This document shows, in pieces, positions 7,801-15,897 of a stretch of DNA of 32,685 bases (the stretch's first letter is position 1; the number at the start of each line of letters is the position of its first letter). The DNA comes from Gammaproteobacteria bacterium UBA2168 (GTDB lineage Bacteria; Pseudomonadota; Gammaproteobacteria; Pseudomonadales; Azotimanducaceae). The notes below the pieces were generated by a model, which was not told the origin of the DNA, searched no databases, and was given only the letters and a program-made list of their open reading frames with translations. The DNA is taken from the NCBI GenBank assembly GCA_002327525.1, contig DCWG01000005.1, positions 9,984 to 42,668 of the forward strand, given 5' to 3'. The translations under genes and the position numbers were made by a program.

Positions 7801-8932
7801 CGTGGGTCTGCTGGTAAACCCGATCGCGGGGATCGGTGGACCGGCGGGATTGAAGGGCAGTGACGGAGAAGAAGTGCAGGCGCGCGCCCGCGCGCGAGGG
7901 TACAGACCGCGTGCGGTAGAGCGTTGCGTACGATTTCTCGACGACCTTGCACAGCGTCTGGGGCCTGCACGATTGACGGAGATCGGCTGGATCACGCCCC
8001 CCGGAGTGATGGGTGCCGATCATCTTCACGAGTGGCCGCGTGTGACTTCGACCGGCATACCGGCTGCTCCCAGTAAAACCACCACCACCGCCAACACGCA
8101 ATCGGCAGCTCATACCATCGTCGCTGCGGGTGCGGATCTGCTGCTGGTCGTCGGGGGCGACGGCACCATCCGCGACGTGATGGACGCCATCGGCACTTCG
8201 GTACCCATACTGGGTGTTCCTGCGGGAGTGAAAATGCATTCGGGTACTTTCGCCCCAACACCCCGGAGCGCTGCCGAGGTTGTCGCGAGGTTGCTCGACG
8301 GCGGGCTGGTCGCTGTCAGCGAGGTCGAGGTGCGCGATGTGGACGAGGTGGCACTGAGGGAGGGCAAGGTAGCGTCACGATTCTACGGTGAGGTGCTGGC
8401 GCCTACCCTCGGCGGCTATCTGCAGCACACCAAGGAAGCCGGTCGCGAAAACGAGTCGCTCTCACTGGTCGAAATCGTCGCGGATGTGATGGAGCGGACT
8501 CAGGAATTGGAAGTTCCCGTGGTTCTCGGCCCGGGCGGCACGGTGGCGGTAATCAAGAATGCGCTGGGTCTGGAGGCAACCTTGCTCGGGGTGGACGTGC
8601 TCTTCCCCGGTGGCGGTTCGAGGCTCGACGCCGATGCGGCGTTGCTCGATGCGCTCGTCCCCGACGCACCGGTGGCAGTGCTTAGCTTCACGCGCCGGCA
8701 GGGATTTTTGTTGGGCCGAGGCAATCAACAGCTGAGTTCGCGTTTCATCGATGCAGCCTGGCCGGAGCGAATCTGGGTAGTCGGTACGCGTACCAAACTC
8801 GCGAGTCTCGAAGGCAGACCACTGTTGGTGGATACCGACGACCCGGAGCTGGACAGGCGCCTCGGCGGCCTGGTCGAGATTACGGCCGGGTACCGCGACC
8901 GGCTTCTGCACGCTGTATCGGGCGCACCGTGA
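7793..8932 (+). CDS. ATP-NAD kinase-like protein (COG3199 / AcoX-type)
   Basis: 379 residues from ATG 7793, inside the end of the preceding gene (ATGCTTGA overlap). The N-terminus DVGLLVNPIAGIGGPAGLKG and the motif DLLLVVGGDGTIRDVMDAIG, with the GGDGT nucleotide-binding loop, place it in the NAD-kinase/diacylglycerol-kinase superfamily. A further signature is PILGVPAGVKMHSGTFA. Members of this branch are annotated as ATP- or polyphosphate-dependent NAD kinases or as acetoin-catabolism AcoX; none of the acetoin genes is nearby. NADP supply is plausible but not shown. The final GTGA at 8929-8932 is shared with the next gene. Confidence 0.8.
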   Translation: MLDVGLLVNPIAGIGGPAGLKGSDGEEVQARARARGYRPRAVERCVRFLDDLAQRLGPARLTEIGWITPPGVMGADHLHEWPRVTSTGIPAAPSKTTTTANTQSAAHTIVAAGADLLLVVGGDGTIRDVMDAIGTSVPILGVPAGVKMHSGTFAPTPRSAAEVVARLLDGGLVAVSEVEVRDVDEVALREGKVASRFYGEVLAPTLGGYLQHTKEAGRENESLSLVEIVADVMERTQELEVPVVLGPGGTVAVIKNALGLEATLLGVDVLFPGGGSRLDADAALLDALVPDAPVAVLSFTRRQGFLLGRGNQQLSSRFIDAAWPERIWVVGTRTKLASLEGRPLLVDTDDPELDRRLGGLVEITAGYRDRLLHAVSGAP

Positions 8933-9849
8933 TAAGCACTGAAGAGCAGATAGCCTTCGTCGTGGCTCATTGCCGCGAACGCCTGGACCAGCGGGCGGAT
9001 GATCCCTGCAGGATGTTCCATGGACGCGGCCACTGCTACCCGGGACTCCAGGGGCTCACAGTCGATTGGTTTCCGCCTTACGTACAGGTTGGCGTGTTCA
9101 GGGACTTCATCATCGATGAACAGAAGCTGGCCGCCGCACTCGACGCATCGCTACCTGAACTGGATGGCATCTCGATTCAGTACCGGGACGGGCGCCGTAC
9201 GCACAGCCGCACGCTTCGCGGCCACGTCCCCGAAGAGGTCGCGGTCTCCGAGGCCGGGCTACGATTCAGGGTGCGGTTGCAGCGCAATCAGAACGTGGGC
9301 CTGTTTCTTGACATGGCGCCAACGCGAACCTGGCTGTTCGAGCGCGCACGCGGTAAGCGGGTGCTCAATCTGTTCGCATACACCTGTGCCTTCTCGGTGG
9401 CCGCGTTGGCCGGCGGTGCATCGCACGTCGTGAATGTCGACATGAGTAAGCCGGCGCTCGCTTGGGGGCGCGAGAATCATGCGCTCAACGGCCAGGATCC
9501 CCGGCAGGTCACCATGTTGGGTCACAACCTGTTCAAGTCGTGGTGGAAGATACGCAAGCTCGCGCCGTTCGATATCGTGATCATCGATCCGCCGACCAAT
9601 CAGCGGGGTAGTTTCAATGCTCAGAAGCACTCCGGCCAGATATTGAAACGGATTCCGGAATATGCGGCACCGGGTGCCGACGTGCTCGCCTGTCTCAACT
9701 CACCTTTTCTCGGCAGCGACTTCCTGCCCAATCTCATGCAGCGATGGTGTCCCCGGTGCAACTACAAGGGCATGCTCGCCAATTCGGCAGATTTTCCGGA
9801 GGCGCAGCCCGAACGCGGTCTCAAACAGGCGTTGTTTCGCTATGCGTGA
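8929..9849 (+). CDS. RlmI-like class I SAM-dependent methyltransferase (COG1092)
   Basis: 306 residues from GTG 8929, overlapping the upstream stop by 4 nt. SAM-binding motif I is RVLNLFAYTCAFSVAALAGG, followed by the acidic motif HVVNVDMSKPALAWGRENH. Motif IV is DIVIIDPPTNQRGSF, of the DPPT/DPPS type seen in RlmI and RlmK/L 23S rRNA cytosine or guanine methyltransferases. Upstream is the GLFLDMAPTRTWL segment typical of the group. The N-terminal PUA domain of RlmI is missing, and the C-terminus (FPEAQPERGLKQALFRY) differs, so the substrate, probably RNA, is open. It is the last gene of the tusA operon and converges on alaA with 95 nt between; no clear terminator hairpin is visible there. Confidence 0.82.
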   Translation: MISTEEQIAFVVAHCRERLDQRADDPCRMFHGRGHCYPGLQGLTVDWFPPYVQVGVFRDFIIDEQKLAAALDASLPELDGISIQYRDGRRTHSRTLRGHVPEEVAVSEAGLRFRVRLQRNQNVGLFLDMAPTRTWLFERARGKRVLNLFAYTCAFSVAALAGGASHVVNVDMSKPALAWGRENHALNGQDPRQVTMLGHNLFKSWWKIRKLAPFDIVIIDPPTNQRGSFNAQKHSGQILKRIPEYAAPGADVLACLNSPFLGSDFLPNLMQRWCPRCNYKGMLANSADFPEAQPERGLKQALFRYA

Positions 9850-9944
9850 AAGCCCGGTGGCCAGGTCAGGAGTACGTCACGCAACTGTGCGGGATGATGG
9901 CTCGACAAAGCATCGCGAAGGCTGAAGATAGCGCCCGGGACATA

Positions 9945-11222
9945 CTACTGGCGATATTGATCCAGGAAGTGTCCCAGCTTCTTCAGCGCGGCTTCGAGTT
10001 CGTCCTCGTGCGGGAGGAAGACGATGCGGAAGTGGTCCGGATGCGGCCAGTTGAAGCCGGTGCCGTGCACGACGAGCAGCTTTTCCTGACGCAACAGATC
10101 GAGCGCGAACTGTTCATCATTGGTGATGTTGAAGCGCGCCACATCCAGTTTCGGAAATAGATAAAGTGCCCCGCGCGGCTTAACGCAGGACACGCCGTCG
10201 ATCTCGTTGAGCATCTCCCAAGCCCTCAGACGCTGCTCATAGAGCCGTCCTCCTGGCTGGATAAATTCCTTGATACTCTGGTAGCCGCCCAGTGCAGTCT
10301 GAATGGCATGCTGGGTGGGTACGTTGGAACACAAGCGCATCGAGGCGATTATGTCGAGTCCGTCGATATAGTCCTCTGCCCGGTGCTTTGCTCCACTGAT
10401 CACCATCCACCCGGTGCGGAAGCCGGCGACACGATAGCTCTTTGACAGTCCGCTGAGCGTCAGTACCAGTATGTCTTCGGCGAGCGTGGCGAACGGAATG
10501 TACTCGGCGCCGTCATAGAGGATTTTGTCGTAGATCTCGTCGGCGAATACCACCAGGTCTCGCGCCCGGGCGATGCGGGCTAGTTTTTCGAGCACGGCTC
10601 GTTCATACACGGCCCCGGTCGGGTTGTTGGGATTGATCACCACCATTGCCTTGGTGCGTGCGCTGATCTTGGTTTCGAGATCCTCGATGTCGGGCTCCCA
10701 GTCCGCTTCTTCGTCACACAGATAGTGAACGGGTACACCGCCGCACAGCCGCACAGCCGCACTCCACAGCGGGAAGTCGGGGGCGGGAATCAGCACCTCG
10801 TCACCGTCTTCTATGAGGGCCTGCATGGCCATGACCACGAGCTCGGAGACACCGTTGCCGATGTAGATATCTTCCACGTCGACACCCTTGATGCCGATCT
10901 GCTGGTAGTACTGCATGACCGCCTTGCGCGCTGGATAGATGCCTTTGCTGTCGCTGTATCCCTGGGAGCTTGGCAGGTTGTGGATCACATCGCGCAGAAT
11001 CTCCTCCGGCGCTTCGAAGCCGAACGGCGCCGGATTGCCGATGTTCAGCTTGACGATGCGATGACCTTCTTCCTCCAGCCTGTGTGCTTCCTTGAGCACG
11101 GGGCCGCGGATGTCGTAGCACACGTCTTCGAGCTTGTTCGATTTGGTGATCTGCCGTACGCGGGGAGGTACCAGATCACTGACGGGTGTTGTGTCGTCGG
11201 GACTCGAAATCTGCGATGTCAT
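9945..11222 (-). CDS. alaA: Glutamate-pyruvate (alanine) aminotransferase AlaA
   Basis: 425 residues, a fold-type I PLP aminotransferase very similar along its length to enterobacterial AlaA. Visible: KLNIGNPAPFGFEAPEEI, SQGYSDSKGIYPARKA, NPNNPTGAVYE (residues 197-207), FADEIYDKILYDG with Asp228 and Tyr231 for PLP, and SGLSKSYRVAGFRTGWM with the Schiff-base Lys261. The C-terminal PHPDHFRIVFLP carries the Arg that binds the substrate carboxylate. The enzyme transfers the amino group of glutamate to pyruvate, making alanine. The start ATG 11222 has GGAAAG about 9 nt upstream. Some 15 extra N-terminal residues precede the conserved core. A hairpin-forming inverted repeat lies in the leader. Confidence 0.93.
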   Translation of the reverse strand: MTSQISSPDDTTPVSDLVPPRVRQITKSNKLEDVCYDIRGPVLKEAHRLEEEGHRIVKLNIGNPAPFGFEAPEEILRDVIHNLPSSQGYSDSKGIYPARKAVMQYYQQIGIKGVDVEDIYIGNGVSELVVMAMQALIEDGDEVLIPAPDFPLWSAAVRLCGGVPVHYLCDEEADWEPDIEDLETKISARTKAMVVINPNNPTGAVYERAVLEKLARIARARDLVVFADEIYDKILYDGAEYIPFATLAEDILVLTLSGLSKSYRVAGFRTGWMVISGAKHRAEDYIDGLDIIASMRLCSNVPTQHAIQTALGGYQSIKEFIQPGGRLYEQRLRAWEMLNEIDGVSCVKPRGALYLFPKLDVARFNITNDEQFALDLLRQEKLLVVHGTGFNWPHPDHFRIVFLPHEDELEAALKKLGHFLDQYRQ

Positions 11223-11243
11223 GGTGTTTTCTTTCCAACCTTA

Positions 11244-11272
11244 GGGGAGAGCGCATACACTTCGCTGTCCCC
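11244..11272 (-). promoter_or_regulatory. Imperfect inverted repeat in the alaA leader
   Basis: GGGGAGAGCG (11244-11253) pairs with CGCTGTCCCC (11263-11272) with one mismatch across a 9-nt loop. It lies 21 nt upstream of the alaA start codon, so it would form a stem-loop in the 5' end of the transcript or act as an operator. No U-tract follows on the alaA strand, so it is not a standard terminator. Confidence 0.35.
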
Positions 11273-11410
11273 GAAATATACCGGGATATCCTTGTCATGC
11301 CGCTCCTTGCGCATTCACCCCGGGCACGCCTGTTGGGGGATGGATCGGGCGGGCGAGTAGGTTAAGTAAATCAAAGGCTTAAGTCGAACGAAACGTGTGG
11401 GCTCAGAAAA

Positions 11411-11809
11411 ATGGGTAAAGTGACCAAAACAGACGACGAATGGCGTGCCGAACTCACGCCGGAAGAATTCGAGATCACCCGCAAGGCGGCAACTGAACAA
11501 GCCTTCACTGGCGTGTACTGGGATACCAAGACCTCCGGTATCTATAATTGCCGGTGCTGCGACACACCGCTTTTCGACTCCGATACCAAATACGACTCGG
11601 GCTCCGGCTGGCCGAGCTTCCATTCGCCCATCTCCGAGGATGTGGTGGTCACTTGCGAGGATCGGAGCATGGGCATGCTGAGGCTGGAAGTACTATGCTC
11701 TGCCTGCGATGCCCATCTCGGACATCTGTTTCCCGATGGTCCGGAACCGACCGGCATGCGTTTTTGTATGAATTCGGCCTCACTGAATCTCGAATCGAAG
11801 GAAGGATGA
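11411..11809 (+). CDS. msrB: Peptide methionine (R)-S-oxide reductase MsrB
   Basis: 132 residues, standard single-domain MsrB. It repairs methionine-R-sulfoxide in proteins. Four zinc cysteines are present as C47-x-x-C50 (YNCRCCDTPLF) and C96-x-x-C99 (VLCSACDAHLGH). The core YDSGSGWPSF is intact, and the catalytic Cys119 is in MRFCMNSASL. No N-terminal signal, so it is cytoplasmic. The ATG follows a short A-rich leader (CTCAGAAAA) with a weak ribosome site. Its TGA overlaps the ATG of the acyl-CoA synthetase gene (ATGA at 11806), which suggests co-translation of two genes with no obvious shared pathway. Confidence 0.95.
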   Translation: MGKVTKTDDEWRAELTPEEFEITRKAATEQAFTGVYWDTKTSGIYNCRCCDTPLFDSDTKYDSGSGWPSFHSPISEDVVVTCEDRSMGMLRLEVLCSACDAHLGHLFPDGPEPTGMRFCMNSASLNLESKEG

Positions 11810-13341
11810 ACGTGCATCCAGGAGAAGTAGCGGCGAGTACGCCCGACAAACCAGCCTACACCATGGCTTCGACGGGCGAGGTAGTGACCTTCGCCGAACT
11901 GGAATCGGCATCCAATCAGGGCGCGCACCTGTTCCGCAGCGTCGGCCTCAAGCGTGGTGATCATGTGGTGCTGTTCCTGGAGAACCACCCGCGCTTCTTT
12001 CAGATCTGCTGGGCCGCGCAGCGTGCCGGACTCTACTACACGCCAATCAGCTACCGCCTGCAGGGCGATGAGGTGGAGTACATCGTCAATAACTGCGGCG
12101 CAAAGATGTTCATCACCTCCGCCGGACGGCTGGCGGTGGTGGAACCTCTGCTCGCGAGCATGCCGAACGTGGACGAGCACTTTGTTCTCGACGGGGAGGC
12201 TCCGGGATTTCAGTCGTGGGAGGCCGCGTTGCGAGAACAGCCAACGACCCCAATCGTCGACCAGTCCGAGGGCAGGTCGATGCTGTACTCCTCGGGGATC
12301 ACGGGCTACCCGAAAGGGGTAAAGAAACCGCTCCCGGAAGGCGAATACGGGGGCGATACGGGGCCCAATCTGATGGCCGCTCTGTATGGCGCCACGCAGG
12401 ATTCGATCTACCTCTCACCGGCCCCGTTGTACCACTCCGCCCCCCTCATGTTCACGATGGGGTTCCTGCGCAGTGGCATGCATGTTGTGGTAATGGAGAA
12501 TTTCGAGGCGGAAGATGCGCTGCGTTGCATCGAGACCTACCAGATTACGCACAGCCAATGGGTACCGACCATGTTCATCCGCATGCTGAAGTTGCCGGAG
12601 GAAGTACGCCTGCGCTATGACGTCTCGCGCCTCCAGTGTGCGATACATGCCGCGGCACCTTGTCCGATACCCGTGAAGGAGCAGATGATCGAATGGTGGG
12701 GACCGGTCATTCACGAGTACTACGCGGGTACCGAAGGCAATGGATTCGTGCAGCTGAACTCCGAGGAGTGGCTGGCGCACAAAGGCTCCGTGGGCAAGCC
12801 GCTCGGCTGTGAGGTGCACATCTGTGACAACGAGGGAAACGAGGTCGACGTCGGCGAGTCAGGTACCGTCTTTTTCGGCGGTGGCGACGTGTTCGAGTAC
12901 CACGACGATCCCGAGAAAACGGCTGGATCGCGGCATTCGCGTGGCTGGAGCACGCTGGGGGATGTTGGCTACCTGGATGAAGAAGGCTACCTCTACCTCA
13001 CCGACCGTAAGCACTTCATGATCATTTCGGGTGGCGTGAATATCTACCCTCAGGAGGCCGAGAATATCCTCATCACGCACGAGGCGGTGATGGACGTGGC
13101 GGTGTTCGGCGTGCCGAACGACCAATTCGGCGAGGAGGTGAAGGCCGTCGTGCAGCCGATCGAAATGTCCCTGGCCGGAGCCGAACTCGCCATCGAACTG
13201 ATGGATTTCTGCCGCGAGCGGCTTTCGCACATCAAGTGTCCGCGCTCGGTGGATTTTCGTGAGGAATTGCCGCGCCATCCCACGGGTAAGCTGTACAAGC
13301 GTCTGTTGAAGGAAGAATACTGGCTGGCGGCGGGCGGGTAA
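11806..13341 (+). CDS. AMP-forming acyl-CoA synthetase (FadD-like)
   Basis: 511 residues from ATG 11806, which overlaps msrB by 4 nt and has AAGGAAGG directly upstream; the frame is open further upstream, but that part is the msrB gene in another frame. Adenylation motifs: SMLYSSGITGYPKGVKKP (about 158-175), EYYAGTEGNG, LGDVGYLDEEGYLYLTDR and KHFMIISGGVNIYPQEAEN, and the final PTGK with catalytic Lys495. The protein activates a carboxylic acid to its CoA thioester; chain length cannot be told. One oddity: the phosphate-binding loop reads SSGITG where SSGTTG is usual, so Ile165 (ATC, 12298-12300) replaces a conserved Thr, a single-base change from ACC. Confidence 0.88.
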   Translation: MNVHPGEVAASTPDKPAYTMASTGEVVTFAELESASNQGAHLFRSVGLKRGDHVVLFLENHPRFFQICWAAQRAGLYYTPISYRLQGDEVEYIVNNCGAKMFITSAGRLAVVEPLLASMPNVDEHFVLDGEAPGFQSWEAALREQPTTPIVDQSEGRSMLYSSGITGYPKGVKKPLPEGEYGGDTGPNLMAALYGATQDSIYLSPAPLYHSAPLMFTMGFLRSGMHVVVMENFEAEDALRCIETYQITHSQWVPTMFIRMLKLPEEVRLRYDVSRLQCAIHAAAPCPIPVKEQMIEWWGPVIHEYYAGTEGNGFVQLNSEEWLAHKGSVGKPLGCEVHICDNEGNEVDVGESGTVFFGGGDVFEYHDDPEKTAGSRHSRGWSTLGDVGYLDEEGYLYLTDRKHFMIISGGVNIYPQEAENILITHEAVMDVAVFGVPNDQFGEEVKAVVQPIEMSLAGAELAIELMDFCRERLSHIKCPRSVDFREELPRHPTGKLYKRLLKEEYWLAAGG

Positions 13342-13372
13342 CCGGGTCGCGAGCCAAGAGAGGCTTCAGCCA

Positions 13373-14254
13373 CTAGTCTCTATTCAGCAGATTTGCGGGT
13401 GCGTACTGATCGGTCAGCACCCGTGCATTCCTGTCCCAGTCGGCGTCCCGGCTCATACTCGATGGATAGTCCTGGATATCGACGCCGTATGCGGACAGTG
13501 GCCGAGCGAGACGGGCGGCGCGTGTCCTCATCGTGGCGAGCTGTGGCAGCGCTCGGGTTGCTGCCAGGATGACGCGATTGGCGCTCTTGTTCAGACGCAG
13601 GTTGAAGAATTCGCCGAACACACTCGCGTAGGTGGCCGACTCGTGGTCATACAGGCGGCTCACGGCGAACGTGTTGGCCGCGAGCACGCCGCCGTGTGCC
13701 AACAGGGCGCGGGTTTCCTCGAGGTACTCGCGGGTCATGAGGTGTTCCGGTATGTAGTCGCCGTTGTAGGCGTCCAGCATGATCAGGTCGTAGGTTTCTC
13801 CACGCGATCCGGCGCGTTTCGTGAACACCCTGGCGTCCTGTGTGAACACTTTCAACACCTCGCTCTGCGCGAACCCGAAATACTCCTCAGCCACCCGGAC
13901 CACTGCTGCGTCGATTTCAACGACGTGTACGATGGCCTCCGGAAGGAGTGCCGCGAGGGCCGTGGGCAGGGTGCCGCCGCCCAGGCCCACGACCAGGATG
14001 CGACGAGGTTGTGGATTCAACAACAGCGAAGCCATCATCATGCGCGTGTAGCTGAACACCATCTTCTTCGGATTGCGCTTGTTGATACACGACTGGTTGC
14101 GTTGGTCTCGCCGGATACTGAACTGCAGACAAAGCTCTGCCCCCCGCCGGTCGATGAGTATGGTCTGATAGAGCGAGCGCTCGCGATGAATGATCTCACC
14201 CCACACAGCCAACGGCAGGAGCAGAAGCGTTACGGCGAGCAGGAGACTACGCAT
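13373..14254 (-). CDS. Spermidine-synthase-like methyltransferase-fold protein with N-terminal hydrophobic segment
   Basis: 293 residues from ATG 14254. It opens with a hydrophobic segment (LLLAVTLLLLPLAVW), signal peptide or membrane anchor. The catalytic-fold part has RRILVVGLGGGTLPTALAAL, VHVVEIDAAVVRVAEEYFG, and LIMLDAYNGDYIPEHLMTRE. This is the spermidine synthase fold, but the SpeE active-site pattern GGGDGG is replaced by GLGGGTLP, so true aminopropyl transfer is doubtful; a periplasmic or membrane-surface enzyme is possible. The start overlaps the end of the preceding membrane gene by 8 nt. In many bacteria the two parts form one fused protein. It converges on the acyl-CoA synthetase gene with 31 nt between. 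Confidence 0.78.
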   Translation of the reverse strand: MRSLLLAVTLLLLPLAVWGEIIHRERSLYQTILIDRRGAELCLQFSIRRDQRNQSCINKRNPKKMVFSYTRMMMASLLLNPQPRRILVVGLGGGTLPTALAALLPEAIVHVVEIDAAVVRVAEEYFGFAQSEVLKVFTQDARVFTKRAGSRGETYDLIMLDAYNGDYIPEHLMTREYLEETRALLAHGGVLAANTFAVSRLYDHESATYASVFGEFFNLRLNKSANRVILAATRALPQLATMRTRAARLARPLSAYGVDIQDYPSSMSRDADWDRNARVLTDQYAPANLLNRD

Positions 14255-14834
14255 CGCGTGGAGCCAGCCATGCCAGGGCGCCGAACAGAATCAGCAGCCC
14301 GCCGAGCAGGATGAGAATGGTGTTCATCTCAAGCCACAGCACGAAGTAGAAGCTGGTACCCAGGGTCCCGAGTGCGCTGCCGAGCGTGGAGACGAAGTAC
14401 AGCCGGCCCGCGACGTTGCCCGATTCCTCCGTGGTCCGCACCAGCAGGCGGACGGAGTAGGGCGAGATCATGCCGAGAACCACGGTGGGCACCACGAACA
14501 GAAGGGCGGCGGCCAGAAGCGATCCGTAGCGCGGATCATCGAGAAAGGAGAAGACCCAGTTCATGATGTCTTCGGCGAAGTAGACCAGCGGCAGCATGCA
14601 GCAAGCCCCCGCCAGAAAGATGATGGCGAAGCGGCGAATGGAAGGATGGCTTAGCGAGGCTCTGCCGCCAAGCAGGTATCCAAATGAGAGAGAGAGCATG
14701 AACACGGTGATAATGCTGCCCCAAACGTAAATACTGTTGCCGAAATACGGGGCCAGCAAACGCCCGCCAAGTAATTCGAGGGACATGATCACGAAGCCCC
14801 CAATGAAGGCGAGGACATATATGAGTGCCGTCAA
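14247..14834 (-). CDS. Membrane half of a spermidine-synthase-like pair (fused MFS/spermidine synthase type)
   Basis: 195 residues and about six hydrophobic segments (YVLAFIGGFVIMSLELLGGR, SIYVWGSIITVFMLSLSFGY, FAIIFLAGACCMLPLVYFAE, LAAALLFVVPTVVLGMISPY and others). LELLGGRLLAPYFGNSIYVW is typical of the membrane domain of the fused MFS/spermidine synthase family. The start is TTG 14834 with AGGA about 9 nt upstream; no ATG or GTG lies between it and the in-frame stop at 14898, and the first internal ATG would cut into the first membrane segment. Its TAG overlaps the ATG of the following gene, so both products are probably made in step and may form one complex. Confidence 0.75.
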   Translation of the reverse strand: MTALIYVLAFIGGFVIMSLELLGGRLLAPYFGNSIYVWGSIITVFMLSLSFGYLLGGRASLSHPSIRRFAIIFLAGACCMLPLVYFAEDIMNWVFSFLDDPRYGSLLAAALLFVVPTVVLGMISPYSVRLLVRTTEESGNVAGRLYFVSTLGSALGTLGTSFYFVLWLEMNTILILLGGLLILFGALAWLAPRDA

Positions 14835-14917
14835 CTGCCGGGATTCCTGCTGTAAATCATGCCTGGTTCCTGATTCTGTGAAAAAGTGGCCGCGAGTTTA
14901 CAAATTGGTTTAACTGG

Positions 14918-14939
14918 TTCACAACTCAGTCGTTGTGAA
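14918..14939. repeat. Perfect inverted repeat upstream of cysD
   Basis: TTCACAAC (14918-14925) and GTTGTGAA (14932-14939) are exact reverse complements separated by 6 nt. The element lies in the divergent region between cysD and the spermidine-synthase-like pair, about 38 nt before the preferred cysD start. It could be an operator (cys operons are usually regulated) or a leader hairpin. It covers the alternative GTG start of cysD at 14935, which argues against that start. Confidence 0.45.
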
Positions 14940-14976
14940 GAGTCGGTACCGATTGTCTAATACGCACGCGACAAGC

Positions 14977-15897
14977 ATGCAAATGGACGGCGACTTGAGA
15001 ACTCATACCCACCTTGAGCGGCTGGAAGCCGAGAGTATCTACATAATGCGTGAAGTCATGGCCGAAGCAGAGAACCCGGTCATGCTCTACTCGGTTGGAA
15101 AAGATTCCTCGGTGATGCTGCACCTGGCATTGAAGGCGTTTTACCCTTCCAAGCCCCCCTTCCCGTTCCTGCACGTCGATACGACGTGGAAATTCCGCGA
15201 GATGATCGAATTCCGCGATCAGCGCGCCGAGGAACTGGACATCGGACTCATCGTGCACATCAACGAAGAAGGCGTGCAACAGGGCATCGGCCCGTTCACG
15301 CACGGCTCGCAGGTTCACACGGACGTCATGAAGACGCGGGCGCTCAAGCAGGCGCTCGACAAGTACAAGTTCGACGCCGCTTTCGGGGGCGCGCGGCGCG
15401 ACGAAGAAAAATCGCGCGCAAAGGAACGTGTTTTCTCGTTCCGCAACGCACAACATCGCTGGGACCCCAAGAATCAGCGTCCGGAACTGTGGGACCTCTA
15501 CAACGGTCGCGTACGCAACGGCGAGAGTATGCGCGTATTCCCGCTGTCCAACTGGACCGAACTGGATATCTGGCAATACATCTATCAGGAGAACATCCCC
15601 ATCGTGCCTCTGTACTTCGCGAAGATGCGGACGGTCGTTGAGCGGGATGGAATGCTCATTCTGGTGGATGACGACCGCCTGCCGCTGGGCGAGGGCGAAG
15701 TGCCCGAGAAGAAGCTCGTGCGCTTTCGCACACTCGGCTGTTATCCGCTGACGGGTGCGGTCGAGAGTAGAGCCGACGATTTGCCCGGCATCATCCAGGA
15801 GATGCTGGTCGCGCGCACCTCGGAGCGGGAGGGACGGGCCATCGACCACGACGAATCGGCCTCCATGGAGAAGAAAAAGCAGGAAGGATATTTCTAG
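14977..15897 (+). CDS. cysD: Sulfate adenylyltransferase small subunit CysD
   Basis: 306 residues from ATG 14977 (ATG 14983 and GTG 14935 are alternatives). The sequence aligns throughout with Cys[18 protein letters not shown], the PP-loop [19 protein letters not shown] (residues about 34-52), [36 protein letters not shown] and the C-terminal EKKKQEGYF. CysD is the catalytic subunit of ATP sulfurylase and makes adenosine 5'-phosphosulfate from ATP and sulfate, driven by GTP hydrolysis in CysN. Its TAG shares a base with the GTG of cysNC. Sulfite-forming enzymes (cysH, cysIJ) are not nearby. Confidence 0.95.
   Translation: MQMDGDLRTHTHLERLEAESIYIMREVMAEAENPVMLYSVGKDSSVMLHLALKAFYPSKPPFPFLHVDTTWKFREMIEFRDQRAEELDIGLIVHINEEGVQQGIGPFTHGSQVHTDVMKTRALKQALDKYKFDAAFGGARRDEEKSRAKERVFSFRNAQHRWDPKNQRPELWDLYNGRVRNGESMRVFPLSNWTELDIWQYIYQENIPIVPLYFAKMRTVVERDGMLILVDDDRLPLGEGEVPEKKLVRFRTLGCYPLTGAVESRADDLPGIIQEMLVARTSEREGRAIDHDESASMEKKKQEGYF

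Noticed and set aside
14935..14937. GTG as the cysD start
   Set aside because: It lies in a perfect inverted repeat, lacks a ribosome site and adds residues not seen at the CysD N-terminus; ATG 14977 is preferred, although its ribosome site is also weak.
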